64,000 nt of DNA, from the IMG/VR virus record IMGVR_UViG_3300037294_000176, positions 1-64,000 of that record; one strand, given 5' to 3'. The notes beneath the pieces are model-generated. The model was not told where the DNA came from. It was given only the letters and a program-made list of their open reading frames with translations, and did no database searches. Position numbers and translations under genes: made by a program. Positions within the stretch are counted from its first letter, which is position 1, and each line of letters starts with the position of its first letter. This DNA is from a virus. This document shows, one piece after another, positions 50,103 through 57,996 of this stretch.

Positions 50103-50334
50103 GCTAAACCTCAACAATGTCGTCAAATTCAAAATGACGGCTACCGGTATGCAAATGCTGAAAGAGCAGCACGAGCTGCTTTATGGCACTCGTAAGCCGT
50201 TTAAACAACCCTTAGCGGACGCTGACGGTTGTAATACTATGGCACTGTGGGACCTGATGAACACTTTTGGATCAAAGATGTTTATTGGTAACGCCAACTT
50301 GCCGATCGAAACTAGACTCACCGTGGTCAAGTAA
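50095..50334 (+). CDS. hypothetical protein, 79 aa
   Basis: Starts inside the previous gene. Soluble, with a segment MTATGMQMLKEQHELLYGTRKP and a short C-terminal domain. No family recognised with certainty. Confidence 0.55.
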   Translation: MTELNLNNVVKFKMTATGMQMLKEQHELLYGTRKPFKQPLADADGCNTMALWDLMNTFGSKMFIGNANLPIETRLTVVK

Positions 50335-50357
50335 GACCTCATCAAAGGAATATCCTA

Positions 50358-50648
50358 ATGCAAAAGCCAACTTTTACTAAGCCAGTCGTTCAAGAAACCG
50401 AAGATAATCAGGTTACTATCTTGAGCAAAGCAGGTATGCTTTCCCTGACAATCATCTCTGTTGTCTTCTTCGTCATCATGTCGATGAAGGTTCCAGGGTT
50501 CTTCGGCTTTGTTAAAATCTCTGGAGACGTGATCGCAAATTATAAGATCGCATTTATTGTGCTAACGTTGGTCCTATGGATTGGCTTCAACGCCAAAAAG
50601 CAGCCAACTCGTACTAAGCCGTCCGTTCGGTATACCGAGAAGACTTAA
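50358..50648 (+). CDS. two-TM membrane protein, 96 aa
   Basis: AAAGGAATATCCT precedes ATG 50358. Two hydrophobic helices at about residues 27-45 and 62-78, a soluble N-terminal tail and a basic C-terminus. Its topology and location after the endolysin could suit an antiholin or holin accessory, which is inference only. Confidence 0.6.
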   Translation: MQKPTFTKPVVQETEDNQVTILSKAGMLSLTIISVVFFVIMSMKVPGFFGFVKISGDVIANYKIAFIVLTLVLWIGFNAKKQPTRTKPSVRYTEKT

Positions 50649-50653
50649 CCACA

Positions 50654-50682
50654 CGACCTGAACATGTCGCTAAACTGTTTTC
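50654..50682 (+). terminator. hairpin element 2
   Basis: GAACA (50660-50664) pairs with TGTTT around loop TGTCGCTAAAC (first pair G.T). It shares CGACCTGAACATGTCG.TAAACTGTT with element 3, 51 bases downstream, and the pattern with element 1 at 47732. Its role as terminator or RNA processing site is inferred. Confidence 0.55.
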
Positions 50683-50704
50683 ACATGAAGTTTAAAACCC
50701 CTCC

Positions 50705-50740
50705 GACCTGAACATGTCGTTAAACTGTTCACGGCCTTTT
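50705..50740 (+). terminator. hairpin element 3 (terminator-like)
   Basis: GAACA (50711-50715) pairs with TGTTC (50727-50731) around loop TGTCGTTAAAC; a T-rich tract (TTTTATTTTT) follows after six bases. Direct repeat of element 2. It lies upstream of the small membrane protein and RNA polymerase genes. Confidence 0.6.
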
Positions 50741-50786
50741 ATTTTTCTTTGTCAAGTGATATACATCATCACTCAGTAAAAACAAA

Positions 50787-50948
50787 ATGAAAGACCCTGC
50801 TATGACGCGAAGAACGAAAGTTAGCCCTTGGTTGCAAGTTGCATTTCTATTCCTTGCATTTTGCTTAATAATCAAGAGTATCGCAGTAGCAGGTGTATTT
50901 ATAGCCGCTTACCTGGTGTTGGTATACGGTAAGAAATTTTTCAGATAG
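50787..50948 (+). CDS. small two-TM protein, 53 aa
   Basis: Basic N-terminus (KDPAMTRRTK), then two adjacent hydrophobic helices at residues 16-30 and 32-48 and a basic end. No obvious Shine-Dalgarno at ATG 50787; ATG 50802 is an alternative. It ends 13 bases before the RNA polymerase gene. Function unknown. Confidence 0.5.
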   Translation: MKDPAMTRRTKVSPWLQVAFLFLAFCLIIKSIAVAGVFIAAYLVLVYGKKFFR

Positions 50949-50961
50949 CAAAGGCGAACTG

Positions 50962-53214
50962 ATGAAAGCAGCGTTACGAGACTCTTTTATAGAAAGGCTG
51001 CACAAGGAGCTTGCCCCTCAAAACCCTGTAGTGTACTTGAAAAAATTTGCTGTAGAAGAATATCTTGACATTGTGATATCGATTGTCTACTTGTATACAC
51101 GCCCTAAACGTGGTACAACAAAAACAACGATATACATGGCTGAGGTGATATCCGCAATAGGTCACGCTGTTCGAACAAAACTGCGTCAGAAGAAAGACTC
51201 CGGTCTTGCAGCAAAAAGTGGAGCTTTCCTTCTATACACGTTTGAGCAGTTTGGGTTAATTCAAATTGTGCTCGGTCAAGGCTCTAAAGGCCACGCAGCG
51301 TACATAGTCCAAGTCTTAGATGACGATCTTATCTGCGAGCTATGGTCTAACGTTGACCCTAGCAAAGTTGAAAAATTACCCTCTACCACTCCTTACGAGC
51401 CCTGGACAAGCACCCGTCATTTTACTGGTGCGGGTCTGATCAAGACAAATAATCGAGACGTGCTAGAAGCTGTGAAACCTGAAACGCATCCTATTGTGTT
51501 TGACTGTGTAAACAAAGCGCAAACTCAAGGTTGGCAAGTCAACGAAGAACTCTATCGAATTCACTTGTGGGCTCTTCGTAATAAGACAGACGCGTTTGCA
51601 GACATCTGGGAACAACAGAACGCAGAGGCAAGAATCACTAAACTCCGAGAGGCAAAAGCAATCGGGGATATTGCAAGAAGATTCTTAGGAAAGACCTTTT
51701 ACCACCTTTACTATTTTGACTTCAGAGGTCGTAAGTATCCTACAACAGCCTACCTCCACGAGCAAGGTTCAGACCTAGCAAGAGGTCTTCTTCTTCGTTC
51801 TGATAAAAAGTCAATTGGGCAACCAGGTTTCTTCTGGTTGTTAGTGTCAATTGCTTCTAACTGGGCTGGAGATGCAGGTAGAGAAGACGGGCTAAAGACA
51901 GACAAAATCCCTTTAGCCGACAGATTTCTTTGGGCGATGGACAACGAAGAAATTCTCCTTGACTACGCTGCAAATCCTAAAGTCTCTCAAGGCTGGATGA
52001 AAGCAGACAAGCCCTGGCAGTTTCTTGCAGCTTGTCTAGAACTCAAGAATCTACGTGAGTGGCAGTTCACCTACGGAGATAGGACAGAGAATATCTTTGA
52101 AGACTATTCTTACGAGTCTCATCTGGAAGCTTACATTGATGGTTCCAATAACGGTAGTCAACACCTGTCTGCTTTGACTAAGGACGAAATCACTGCTCCG
52201 CACGTAAACCTTGTACCTCAAGATCTTCCTGGTGACCTTTACAGGTACGTAGCCGATCACGTCTGGTTGCGCCTTGAAGAGCAAATGGCTGAGTTAGGAC
52301 AAGAAGCGATTGAAGACTGTAACAAGTTTATCGACACGTTGATAGACTTGAAACGTCAGATCATGGCTGCTCAGCCCAAAAGTGAGATACGAGAGCGACT
52401 AGTAGAGCAGATTAAAGCGTTCAAGGACAATAACAGTGAAGTTGCTTCAATCGCAGGTCCCGTTTACTGGCTTAGAATTAGAGATCAGAAACACCGTCGC
52501 AAGATCGTGAAGCGCAATGTTATGACATTGCCGTATGGTGGCACTGCGTATGGCCTAGGGCAGCAACAGATTGACGATGCTAAGAAGCATGGCATTGATC
52601 AACTGATGTATTTAGAACACAAGTGGGGCTCATTCCTCGGTCGAGAGATATTCGATGACTGTAGAATATCGTTAGCTAGACCAATGCGACTGCTTACTGT
52701 GTTTGAAAGTGCAGGCAAGCGTGCAGAACAGCGTGGAGAGTTCCTAAAATGGACTGTCCCTATTACTAACTTTCCTGTGGTTCAACACTATACAGAAGGT
52801 GTAGTGAAAAAGCTGTGGATTCAGTACGGGCCTCCAAAGGGCGATCGTAAAAGTACAGGCTACTACGAGAACACTTTACAGTTAGCAATCTGCTTTATTG
52901 AAACAGTGGTCCCGTCTAAGAACAAGCAAGCCCAAGGTGCAAGCCCTAACGCTATTCACAGCCTTGATGCTGGACATTTAGCAATTGCAGTTCACAGATC
53001 TGACTTCTCCGTTACAACCATCCATGACTCTTTTGGTTGTCTTCTTGCCGATATGCCTGAGCTCTTTATTAAAGTTCGTGAGACGTTTGTTGAGTTGTAC
53101 TCAGCTGATCCTCTCACTTCCCTAATGAAAGATATTGATGGTGATATCAGTCTTGTTGAGATTGGCAATCTTGACGTAACCCTGGTGCTCGAATCCGAGT
53201 ACTGTTTCGCATAG
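50962..53214 (+). CDS. T7-like single-subunit RNA polymerase, 750 aa
   Basis: DNA-dependent RNA polymerase for phage promoters. Motifs: DFRGRKY at 253-259 (T7 DWRGRVY), motif A DGSNNGSQH with D393 (T7 D537), motif B R513, K517, M521, Y525-G (T7 R627, K631, M635, Y639 with identical spacing), HSLD in SPNAIHSLDAGH, and motif C HDSF with D689 (T7 D812). The C-terminus (LESEYCFA) parallels the T7 foot ending. At 750 against 883 residues it is shorter, mostly before the first motif (252 against about 420 residues), so the N-terminal promoter-binding domain is reduced or different. The likely targets are the four 18-bp intergenic repeats. Confidence 0.95.
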   Translation: MKAALRDSFIERLHKELAPQNPVVYLKKFAVEEYLDIVISIVYLYTRPKRGTTKTTIYMAEVISAIGHAVRTKLRQKKDSGLAAKSGAFLLYTFEQFGLIQIVLGQGSKGHAAYIVQVLDDDLICELWSNVDPSKVEKLPSTTPYEPWTSTRHFTGAGLIKTNNRDVLEAVKPETHPIVFDCVNKAQTQGWQVNEELYRIHLWALRNKTDAFADIWEQQNAEARITKLREAKAIGDIARRFLGKTFYHLYYFDFRGRKYPTTAYLHEQGSDLARGLLLRSDKKSIGQPGFFWLLVSIASNWAGDAGREDGLKTDKIPLADRFLWAMDNEEILLDYAANPKVSQGWMKADKPWQFLAACLELKNLREWQFTYGDRTENIFEDYSYESHLEAYIDGSNNGSQHLSALTKDEITAPHVNLVPQDLPGDLYRYVADHVWLRLEEQMAELGQEAIEDCNKFIDTLIDLKRQIMAAQPKSEIRERLVEQIKAFKDNNSEVASIAGPVYWLRIRDQKHRRKIVKRNVMTLPYGGTAYGLGQQQIDDAKKHGIDQLMYLEHKWGSFLGREIFDDCRISLARPMRLLTVFESAGKRAEQRGEFLKWTVPITNFPVVQHYTEGVVKKLWIQYGPPKGDRKSTGYYENTLQLAICFIETVVPSKNKQAQGASPNAIHSLDAGHLAIAVHRSDFSVTTIHDSFGCLLADMPELFIKVRETFVELYSADPLTSLMKDIDGDISLVEIGNLDVTLVLESEYCFA

Positions 53215-53221
53215 GTGTCTA

Positions 53222-53680
53222 ATGCAAGTGTATAATACCGTACAAGAGATGAGAGTCGACAGCATCGATCCTTTGCTGTCCGAGTACATGTATGCTATAA
53301 TGACGTATTTTCCAGGGCAAGAGTTGGAAGAGTTTGACGCTGCTCTTGGAGGTCAAGTCCACATTGTAGAAACTAACGAGGACCTGCGCCAAATTGCTCT
53401 TCCACAAGAGAGCACTCTGCCACTAGAGAACCGACCAAGTCACGGCTGGTCAACTCCGCTAGAGAGTGCAACAGGTACAGATCAGGCTGCTTATCTCTAC
53501 GGCAGCCAGTGGATGATTATCTGGACAGCTTGGAATGACTCAGGAGGTCCAACTTTTTTCATCCCTAAGGCTGTTTTTGATACTGTTCCTAACCTTGACG
53601 CAATTGTCAAACTAAGCAGTTCCTCGAACAATGACACGTTTAGTCGCTTTCCGGGAGATGAAAATGTTAGTGAAGCGTAG
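53222..53680 (+). CDS. hypothetical protein, 152 aa
   Basis: Follows the RNA polymerase by seven bases. Acidic alpha/beta protein with a Trp-rich centre (SQWMIIWTAWND) and a Ser/Asp-rich C-terminus. No family recognised. Confidence 0.6.
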   Translation: MQVYNTVQEMRVDSIDPLLSEYMYAIMTYFPGQELEEFDAALGGQVHIVETNEDLRQIALPQESTLPLENRPSHGWSTPLESATGTDQAAYLYGSQWMIIWTAWNDSGGPTFFIPKAVFDTVPNLDAIVKLSSSSNNDTFSRFPGDENVSEA

Positions 53681-53855
53681 CTCAATCCTTACTGGCGTTG
53701 AGCGAGAAATAGAGCTTGACATAACAGAAGAAAGACTAACGGCTTACTGTAAAGGTCAGCTGGGCCTAATTCAAACAGCATTTCCACATCTAACTGACAA
53801 TGAACGAGAGTTCATAATGACAGGTATCACACAAGACGAATGGGAGAAAATGTGA
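53664..53855 (+). CDS. conserved small phage protein, 63 aa
   Basis: Matches a short protein widespread in phages: LVKRSSILTGVEREIELDI, then E.L.AY..G...IQ.AFPHLT..EREFIMTGIT..EW at the end. The function is not established. ATG 53664 lies six bases after GGGAG; upstream in-frame codons overlap the previous gene. Confidence 0.78.
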   Translation: MLVKRSSILTGVEREIELDITEERLTAYCKGQLGLIQTAFPHLTDNEREFIMTGITQDEWEKM

Positions 53856-53911
53856 GCAACTCTAACAACCAATACACGTCAGCTACAAATAAAGGGTCTA
53901 TAAAGGAGTGT

Positions 53912-54226
53912 ATGGCAGAAGATAGAATGAAAAATACTTTTATTTTGCTAGGTTCTGACGTTTACATTCCTTACTCAGAAGTTGTATTAGAGGCTCTCAC
54001 AAGCAGCTATATCTTAGAGTCAGCTTATAACGTTGATTACGACTCTCTGCTTATCATTACAAGTAGAAGACCTTCTGTCAAGGTAATGAACAAAGACGTG
54101 ATTACCCCGAAGTACGCAACTCCAGAAGCAGTTGCAAAACACAATAAAGCGCAGCTCAATCGAATGGAAGCAGACCTTGAGCAGTTGCAAAAAGATATCG
54201 AACTTGCGCGTGAAGCAGTAGCGTAG
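53912..54226 (+). CDS. hypothetical protein, 104 aa
   Basis: I choose ATG 53912, which has AAAGGAG at 53902-53908. GTG 53852, overlapping the previous stop, would add a low-complexity Asn/Ser N-terminus. The product has an alpha/beta N-terminal half and a C-terminal coiled coil (AQLNRMEADLEQLQKDIELA). Function unknown. Confidence 0.55.
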   Translation: MAEDRMKNTFILLGSDVYIPYSEVVLEALTSSYILESAYNVDYDSLLIITSRRPSVKVMNKDVITPKYATPEAVAKHNKAQLNRMEADLEQLQKDIELAREAVA

Positions 54227-54239
54227 TTCTAGTTCAACA

Positions 54240-54257
54240 ACCCCGTTAACTTAACCC
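54240..54257 (+). promoter_or_regulatory. 18-bp repeat, candidate phage promoter, copy 4 (replication genes)
   Basis: ACCCCGTTAACTTAACCC, one change from copy 1. It lies 43 bases before the SSB start codon. A possible hairpin follows (GTTGAGGTTA at 54261-54270 with TAACCAAC about 12 bases later), like the one after copy 2. Confidence 0.65.
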
Positions 54258-54299
54258 TCTTGTTGAGGTTAACACAAGTTCTAACCAACAGGTAATTAA

Positions 54300-54887
54300 A
54301 TGGCTATCATTAAAGACGCAGAAATCTGGTTTCTAAAGGCTGACCCTAAGCGCCCAAACAAGCGCTTTAACAAGGCAAATCCCACTTGGGAAGTGCAACT
54401 TCGAACAACCGATATCGCTCAAAAGAAAGTGTGGGAATCTCAACACCTCCAGCCGAAGCCTATTACAGACGAGGAAACTGGAACGCGACTGTACTGGAAA
54501 GTTAACCTCCGTCGCAAATCTGTGAAAGAAGACGGTACTGCAAGTACTGTGCCAGAGGTTAAAGACGGTGACCTTGAACCAGTAGATCCTAACACAGTCG
54601 GTAACGGATCGGTGGCTAACATCCAAGTCTTCCAATACGAGTACGATCTGGAGACTGGAGGCAAAGGTATTGCTAACGTGTTTATGGGTCTCCAGCTCAT
54701 TAAGCATGTCGTGTACAAGCCTAAACCACGTGAAGATGAGTTCAAGCAAATCAAAACTGAACGAGTCGAGGCTGAGAGTACTAGCGAAGAAGATGAGATG
54801 GAAAGTGGTGACGATGACAACACTGTTGTTGAATCAGAAGCTCCCAAAACATCAAGCGTCGGTGTACCTAAAATCACGGGCTTTTAA
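54300..54887 (+). CDS. gp2.5-like single-stranded DNA-binding protein, 195 aa
   Basis: Coats ssDNA and organises the replisome. The OB-fold part includes WEVQLRTTD, VNLRRKS and the GNGSVANIQVFQYEY ... FMGLQLIKHVVY segment seen in T7 gp2.5-type proteins. The C-terminal 40 residues are strongly acidic (EEDEMESGDDD) and the chain ends in an aromatic residue (ITGF), the hallmark tail that contacts polymerase and primase-helicase. It heads the replication unit behind promoter copy 4. Confidence 0.85.
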   Translation: MAIIKDAEIWFLKADPKRPNKRFNKANPTWEVQLRTTDIAQKKVWESQHLQPKPITDEETGTRLYWKVNLRRKSVKEDGTASTVPEVKDGDLEPVDPNTVGNGSVANIQVFQYEYDLETGGKGIANVFMGLQLIKHVVYKPKPREDEFKQIKTERVEAESTSEEDEMESGDDDNTVVESEAPKTSSVGVPKITGF

Positions 54888-54894
54888 TTGAAAC

Positions 54895-54926
54895 AAAGGG
54901 CTACTCTGAAATACGGGTAGCCCTTT
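54895..54926 (+). terminator. intrinsic terminator after SSB
   Basis: AAAGGGCTAC (54895-54904) pairs perfectly with GTAGCCCTTT (54917-54926) around a 12-base loop; the T run is short (TTT, then AAAT). It would raise SSB transcript over the downstream replication genes. Confidence 0.78.
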
Positions 54927-54940
54927 AAATCGAGGTACAG

Positions 54941-55642
54941 ATGTTTATCTACGAAAAGTACATTGGAAGCGTTCGTGCTGACACCGAGATAAGAATTCGT
55001 TACGTTAACTACGTAGAGTTTTTAGAGCAGTCAGCAGACCACAGCATTTCTGTTAGTGAAGGCACGGGCGACAGACTACCAGTTGCCTCAATCCAAACTA
55101 GACAAGACCTTCTTAAGTGGCTAGTAAATCACCCTAGTGAAGTACTTTCAATGATGGGGAAACCTTCGCCTCACTCAGCGTTAGAGATTGAGCTAGCGAC
55201 TTACCTGAACAAGTCAAAAGGGAAAGAGCTGGTAGACAAGAACCTAAAAACAGCAGCAGCTGTAGGTAAGCCAGGTATTAGCGCAGTTCCTGTTATTGCG
55301 TTTGTGGCTCTCGGTGAAGCGATGGCTGACGGTGCTAAGAAGTATGGTGCCTTCAACTGGAGGGACACAGGAGTGACTGCAAGTGTGTTTGAAGAAGCAA
55401 TCTTCAGGCACTTTATGGATTACTTCGGAAACAGGAACGACTATGCTAAAGACAGCGGCATTCACCATCTTGCTCACCTTATGGCGTCTTGTGCCATTCT
55501 TTTAGACGCACAGGTCTATGGCATGCTAAATGATGATCGCGATAACGTAGATCAAGAAATCGACATCTACAAAATGGTCGAGACAATTAGGAACTATCAA
55601 TGTCGAGATACTGCTATGACGTCGAAACAGACGGTCTCCTAA
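54941..55642 (+). CDS. DUF5664 dATP/dGTP diphosphohydrolase-like protein (MazZ-related), 233 aa
   Basis: Residues about 105-195 match the DUF5664 pattern: GEAMADGAKKYGAFNWRD, FEEAIFRHFMDYFGNRND, DSGIHHLAHLMASCAILL. Members include MazZ, which hydrolyses dATP and dGTP in phages with 2-aminoadenine DNA, but the family is also common in ordinary phages. An N-terminal extension of about 95 residues is unassigned. The 3' end overlaps the DNA polymerase start by 43 bases. No PurZ is visible in the window. Confidence 0.72.
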   Translation: MFIYEKYIGSVRADTEIRIRYVNYVEFLEQSADHSISVSEGTGDRLPVASIQTRQDLLKWLVNHPSEVLSMMGKPSPHSALEIELATYLNKSKGKELVDKNLKTAAAVGKPGISAVPVIAFVALGEAMADGAKKYGAFNWRDTGVTASVFEEAIFRHFMDYFGNRNDYAKDSGIHHLAHLMASCAILLDAQVYGMLNDDRDNVDQEIDIYKMVETIRNYQCRDTAMTSKQTVS

Positions 55643-57636
55643 AAACTGCTTCAAGGATGCATATCTTGTATCTTGAGGACCTTGATACAGGAGAAATGGA
55701 GTACTTCCTAGAAGGCGACCTTCGTTGGCAACAAAAGTTAGATAACGCCACACTACTCGTAGGTCACAAAATAGCTGACTTTGATAACATGATTCTCAGA
55801 AAGCTATTCAACTACAAGATTCCAAAAGCTTGCTCAATGGTTGACACGCTGATTTTGTCCAGGGTTTTAAACTACCGTAGGTTCGGAGACCAAGGTCACG
55901 GTCTTCATCTGTGGGGCGACTACTTTGGTTTTCCAAAAGGGGACCACACCGACTGGACTCAGTATTCTGAAGAGATGCGTGTTTACTGTAAGCGAGATGT
56001 TAATCTAAATGTGAAAGTCTATAATCATCTCTGGCAAGAATTCCTTGAGGCGTATGAAACTGAGCCTATGATTGCTGATTACATCCGTGCTGAGCATGCT
56101 CTAGCTACTTGGTGTGGACTGGCTGAGCTTTACGGATGGCCTTTTGACAAGCCAGCTGCAATTGAGTTGAGTGCGGCGCTAGAAGCCGAGATGCAGAAGG
56201 CGTATGACGAGCTAGTCCCTCAGCTAGGCAAGAAAGCTGTCGCCCTAGATAAAGATGGGGGTGTAGTTGTACCTAAGCGGATGCAGTACACTATGAAAGG
56301 TCTGTACTACGCCCACATGGCTGATTACTTTGAAGTAGACCCTTACGAAGGCATGCTTGAGCCTGAAGAGCGTGAGTTTAACTTTGTAGGTGAGTTTTGT
56401 AGAGTTCAATTCAAAGACTTAAGTCTTGATTCGCATGACGACGTTAAACTCTTTCTTTTGAGAAACGGTTGGGCCCCTACAGAGTACAATTACAAAAAGG
56501 ATCCTAAGACCAAGCGAAAGACAAAAGAAAAAAGCTCGCCAAAAATCACTGAAGACAGCCTTGACATGCTAGGCCCTAAAGGTGCTTTGTATCCTGAGTT
56601 CCTTACTGCCAAGTCTAGGTTTAGTATCTTAAAGACCTGGATTGAAGAGACTGATTCAGACGGCATGCTTCACGGTGATTGTATTACAATTGGTACGCCG
56701 TCTATGAGAGCTACCCATAAGACTATTGTTAACGTGCCTTCATCAGACAGTCCTTGGGGGCGAGAGATGAGAAGCTTGTTCAAGAGTCTTCCTGGTTGGA
56801 CTCTCATCGGTTGCGACTCGTCTGGTAATCAGGCCAGAGGTCTTGCCTATTTTCTAGGCGATGAAGAGTTCATCGACGTACTCGTCAACGGTGATGTTCA
56901 CGCTTTTAATGCAAAACTTTTAGACGAGAGCTTGGCAAGAATGGGTCATGACTGGACCGAGTATGTCGTGAGGAACAATAAGTTTCAGCTCAAAGGTAAA
57001 CTTCAAAGGTGGCTCGACAACCATGGTTTCACTAAGAGGCAGTATGTTGAGTCGAGGTTAAAGGCTAACCGACAAGGGGCTCGAATTTGGGCAGAGAAAT
57101 CAGTGTTTGCAGTCAAAAGGGCAGCAGCTAAACGTATTCTGTATGCCTTCCTTTTTGGAGCAGCAGGCCCTAAACTCTGGTCGTACATCTATGGAACAAC
57201 TGACGTTGAAAACGGACGAGAACTCAAGTCTAAGTTTACTCAAGCTGTTCCAGGATTTGAAGAGCTTCTGGAACGGTTGTCTAAAATTTACAAAAAGACA
57301 AGCAAAGTTGGTGATGGATATATTCCCGGTATTGCCGGTAACCGTATTTACGTAGACAGCACTCACAAGCTTTTAGTCTATCTGCTCCAGTCTACAGAAA
57401 AGGCAACATGTTCAGCCGCGCTCATGTTAACTATGGAACGACTGGATGAAAAAGGTATTCCTTTTAGGCCATGTATTATGATGCATGATGAGATTGATTT
57501 CCTCGTTCCTGATGAGCATGCTGAAGCAGCTATGGCAATCGGTAAAAAAGCTTTTGAAGACGGTCCTAAGCTCTTCGGGATTAATTTTATGAGTGGCTCA
57601 GGCAAATCTGGTCAAACATGGTATGATGTGCACTAA
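55600..57636 (+). CDS. T7-like family A DNA polymerase with 3'-5' exonuclease, 678 aa
   Basis: Replicative polymerase. The exonuclease domain opens with YDVETDGL, then GHKIADFDNMIL, and ends with YCKRDVNLN (DEDD-type residues). Polymerase motif A is D406-SSGNQ, the O helix is K511-RILY515-AFLFG, and motif C is MHDEI with D630. At the T7 E480 (steric gate) position this enzyme has Q411. Y515 matches T7 Y526, so it should accept dideoxynucleotides. Size is close to T7 gp5 (704), but no distinct thioredoxin-binding insertion is obvious. Confidence 0.93.
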   Translation: MSRYCYDVETDGLLKTASRMHILYLEDLDTGEMEYFLEGDLRWQQKLDNATLLVGHKIADFDNMILRKLFNYKIPKACSMVDTLILSRVLNYRRFGDQGHGLHLWGDYFGFPKGDHTDWTQYSEEMRVYCKRDVNLNVKVYNHLWQEFLEAYETEPMIADYIRAEHALATWCGLAELYGWPFDKPAAIELSAALEAEMQKAYDELVPQLGKKAVALDKDGGVVVPKRMQYTMKGLYYAHMADYFEVDPYEGMLEPEEREFNFVGEFCRVQFKDLSLDSHDDVKLFLLRNGWAPTEYNYKKDPKTKRKTKEKSSPKITEDSLDMLGPKGALYPEFLTAKSRFSILKTWIEETDSDGMLHGDCITIGTPSMRATHKTIVNVPSSDSPWGREMRSLFKSLPGWTLIGCDSSGNQARGLAYFLGDEEFIDVLVNGDVHAFNAKLLDESLARMGHDWTEYVVRNNKFQLKGKLQRWLDNHGFTKRQYVESRLKANRQGARIWAEKSVFAVKRAAAKRILYAFLFGAAGPKLWSYIYGTTDVENGRELKSKFTQAVPGFEELLERLSKIYKKTSKVGDGYIPGIAGNRIYVDSTHKLLVYLLQSTEKATCSAALMLTMERLDEKGIPFRPCIMMHDEIDFLVPDEHAEAAMAIGKKAFEDGPKLFGINFMSGSGKSGQTWYDVH

Positions 57637-57866
57637 TGACAAACTATAGACTATCTAAAGGCGTGTTTATTCCTGAACGCTCCTCTGTAAAATATGAAAA
57701 GTCAGACACGAGTCACGAACCAACGGCGTCTATTCTTCTTGCACATCCAAGGAGTAACAGTATCGAGGTAACAATGAGTTGGAAAGACGCACTTCTGCAT
57801 GGTTTCATTGAACCGTGTCACACAGAAGATGGTCGTAGAGGAGAAATAGGCTATGACATCTTCTAA
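57636..57866 (+). CDS. hypothetical protein, 76 aa
   Basis: Begins at the last base of the polymerase stop (TAATG). Small mixed protein with two Cys and two His in the C-terminal part (LLHGFIEPCHTEDG). No family recognised. Confidence 0.55.
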   Translation: MTNYRLSKGVFIPERSSVKYEKSDTSHEPTASILLAHPRSNSIEVTMSWKDALLHGFIEPCHTEDGRRGEIGYDIF

Positions 57867-57996
57867 GGGTTACAAGTGGAAAGTCTTTGACGCTTGGTGG
57901 GCTCCACAGTTTGCAATTGGCTGGCAAGTACAAAATGATGCCTGTCGTATCTACCTTGGCTTTTACTGTGTAGAGTTGGAAAAGATAGTTGGCTGA
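57853..57996 (+). CDS. small aromatic-rich protein, 47 aa
   Basis: ATG 57853 lies within the end of the previous gene. The product is rich in Trp and Tyr (DAWWAPQFAIGWQVQ, YLGFYCVELEK) and looks like a small beta-sheet protein. The stop overlaps the TTG of the oxygenase gene. Function unknown. Confidence 0.55.
   Translation: MTSSKGYKWKVFDAWWAPQFAIGWQVQNDACRIYLGFYCVELEKIVG

Noticed and set aside
54941-55642. Claim that the phage has 2-aminoadenine (Z) DNA
   Set aside because: Only a MazZ-related family protein is seen. PurZ is missing from the window and the family is common in phages with normal DNA.
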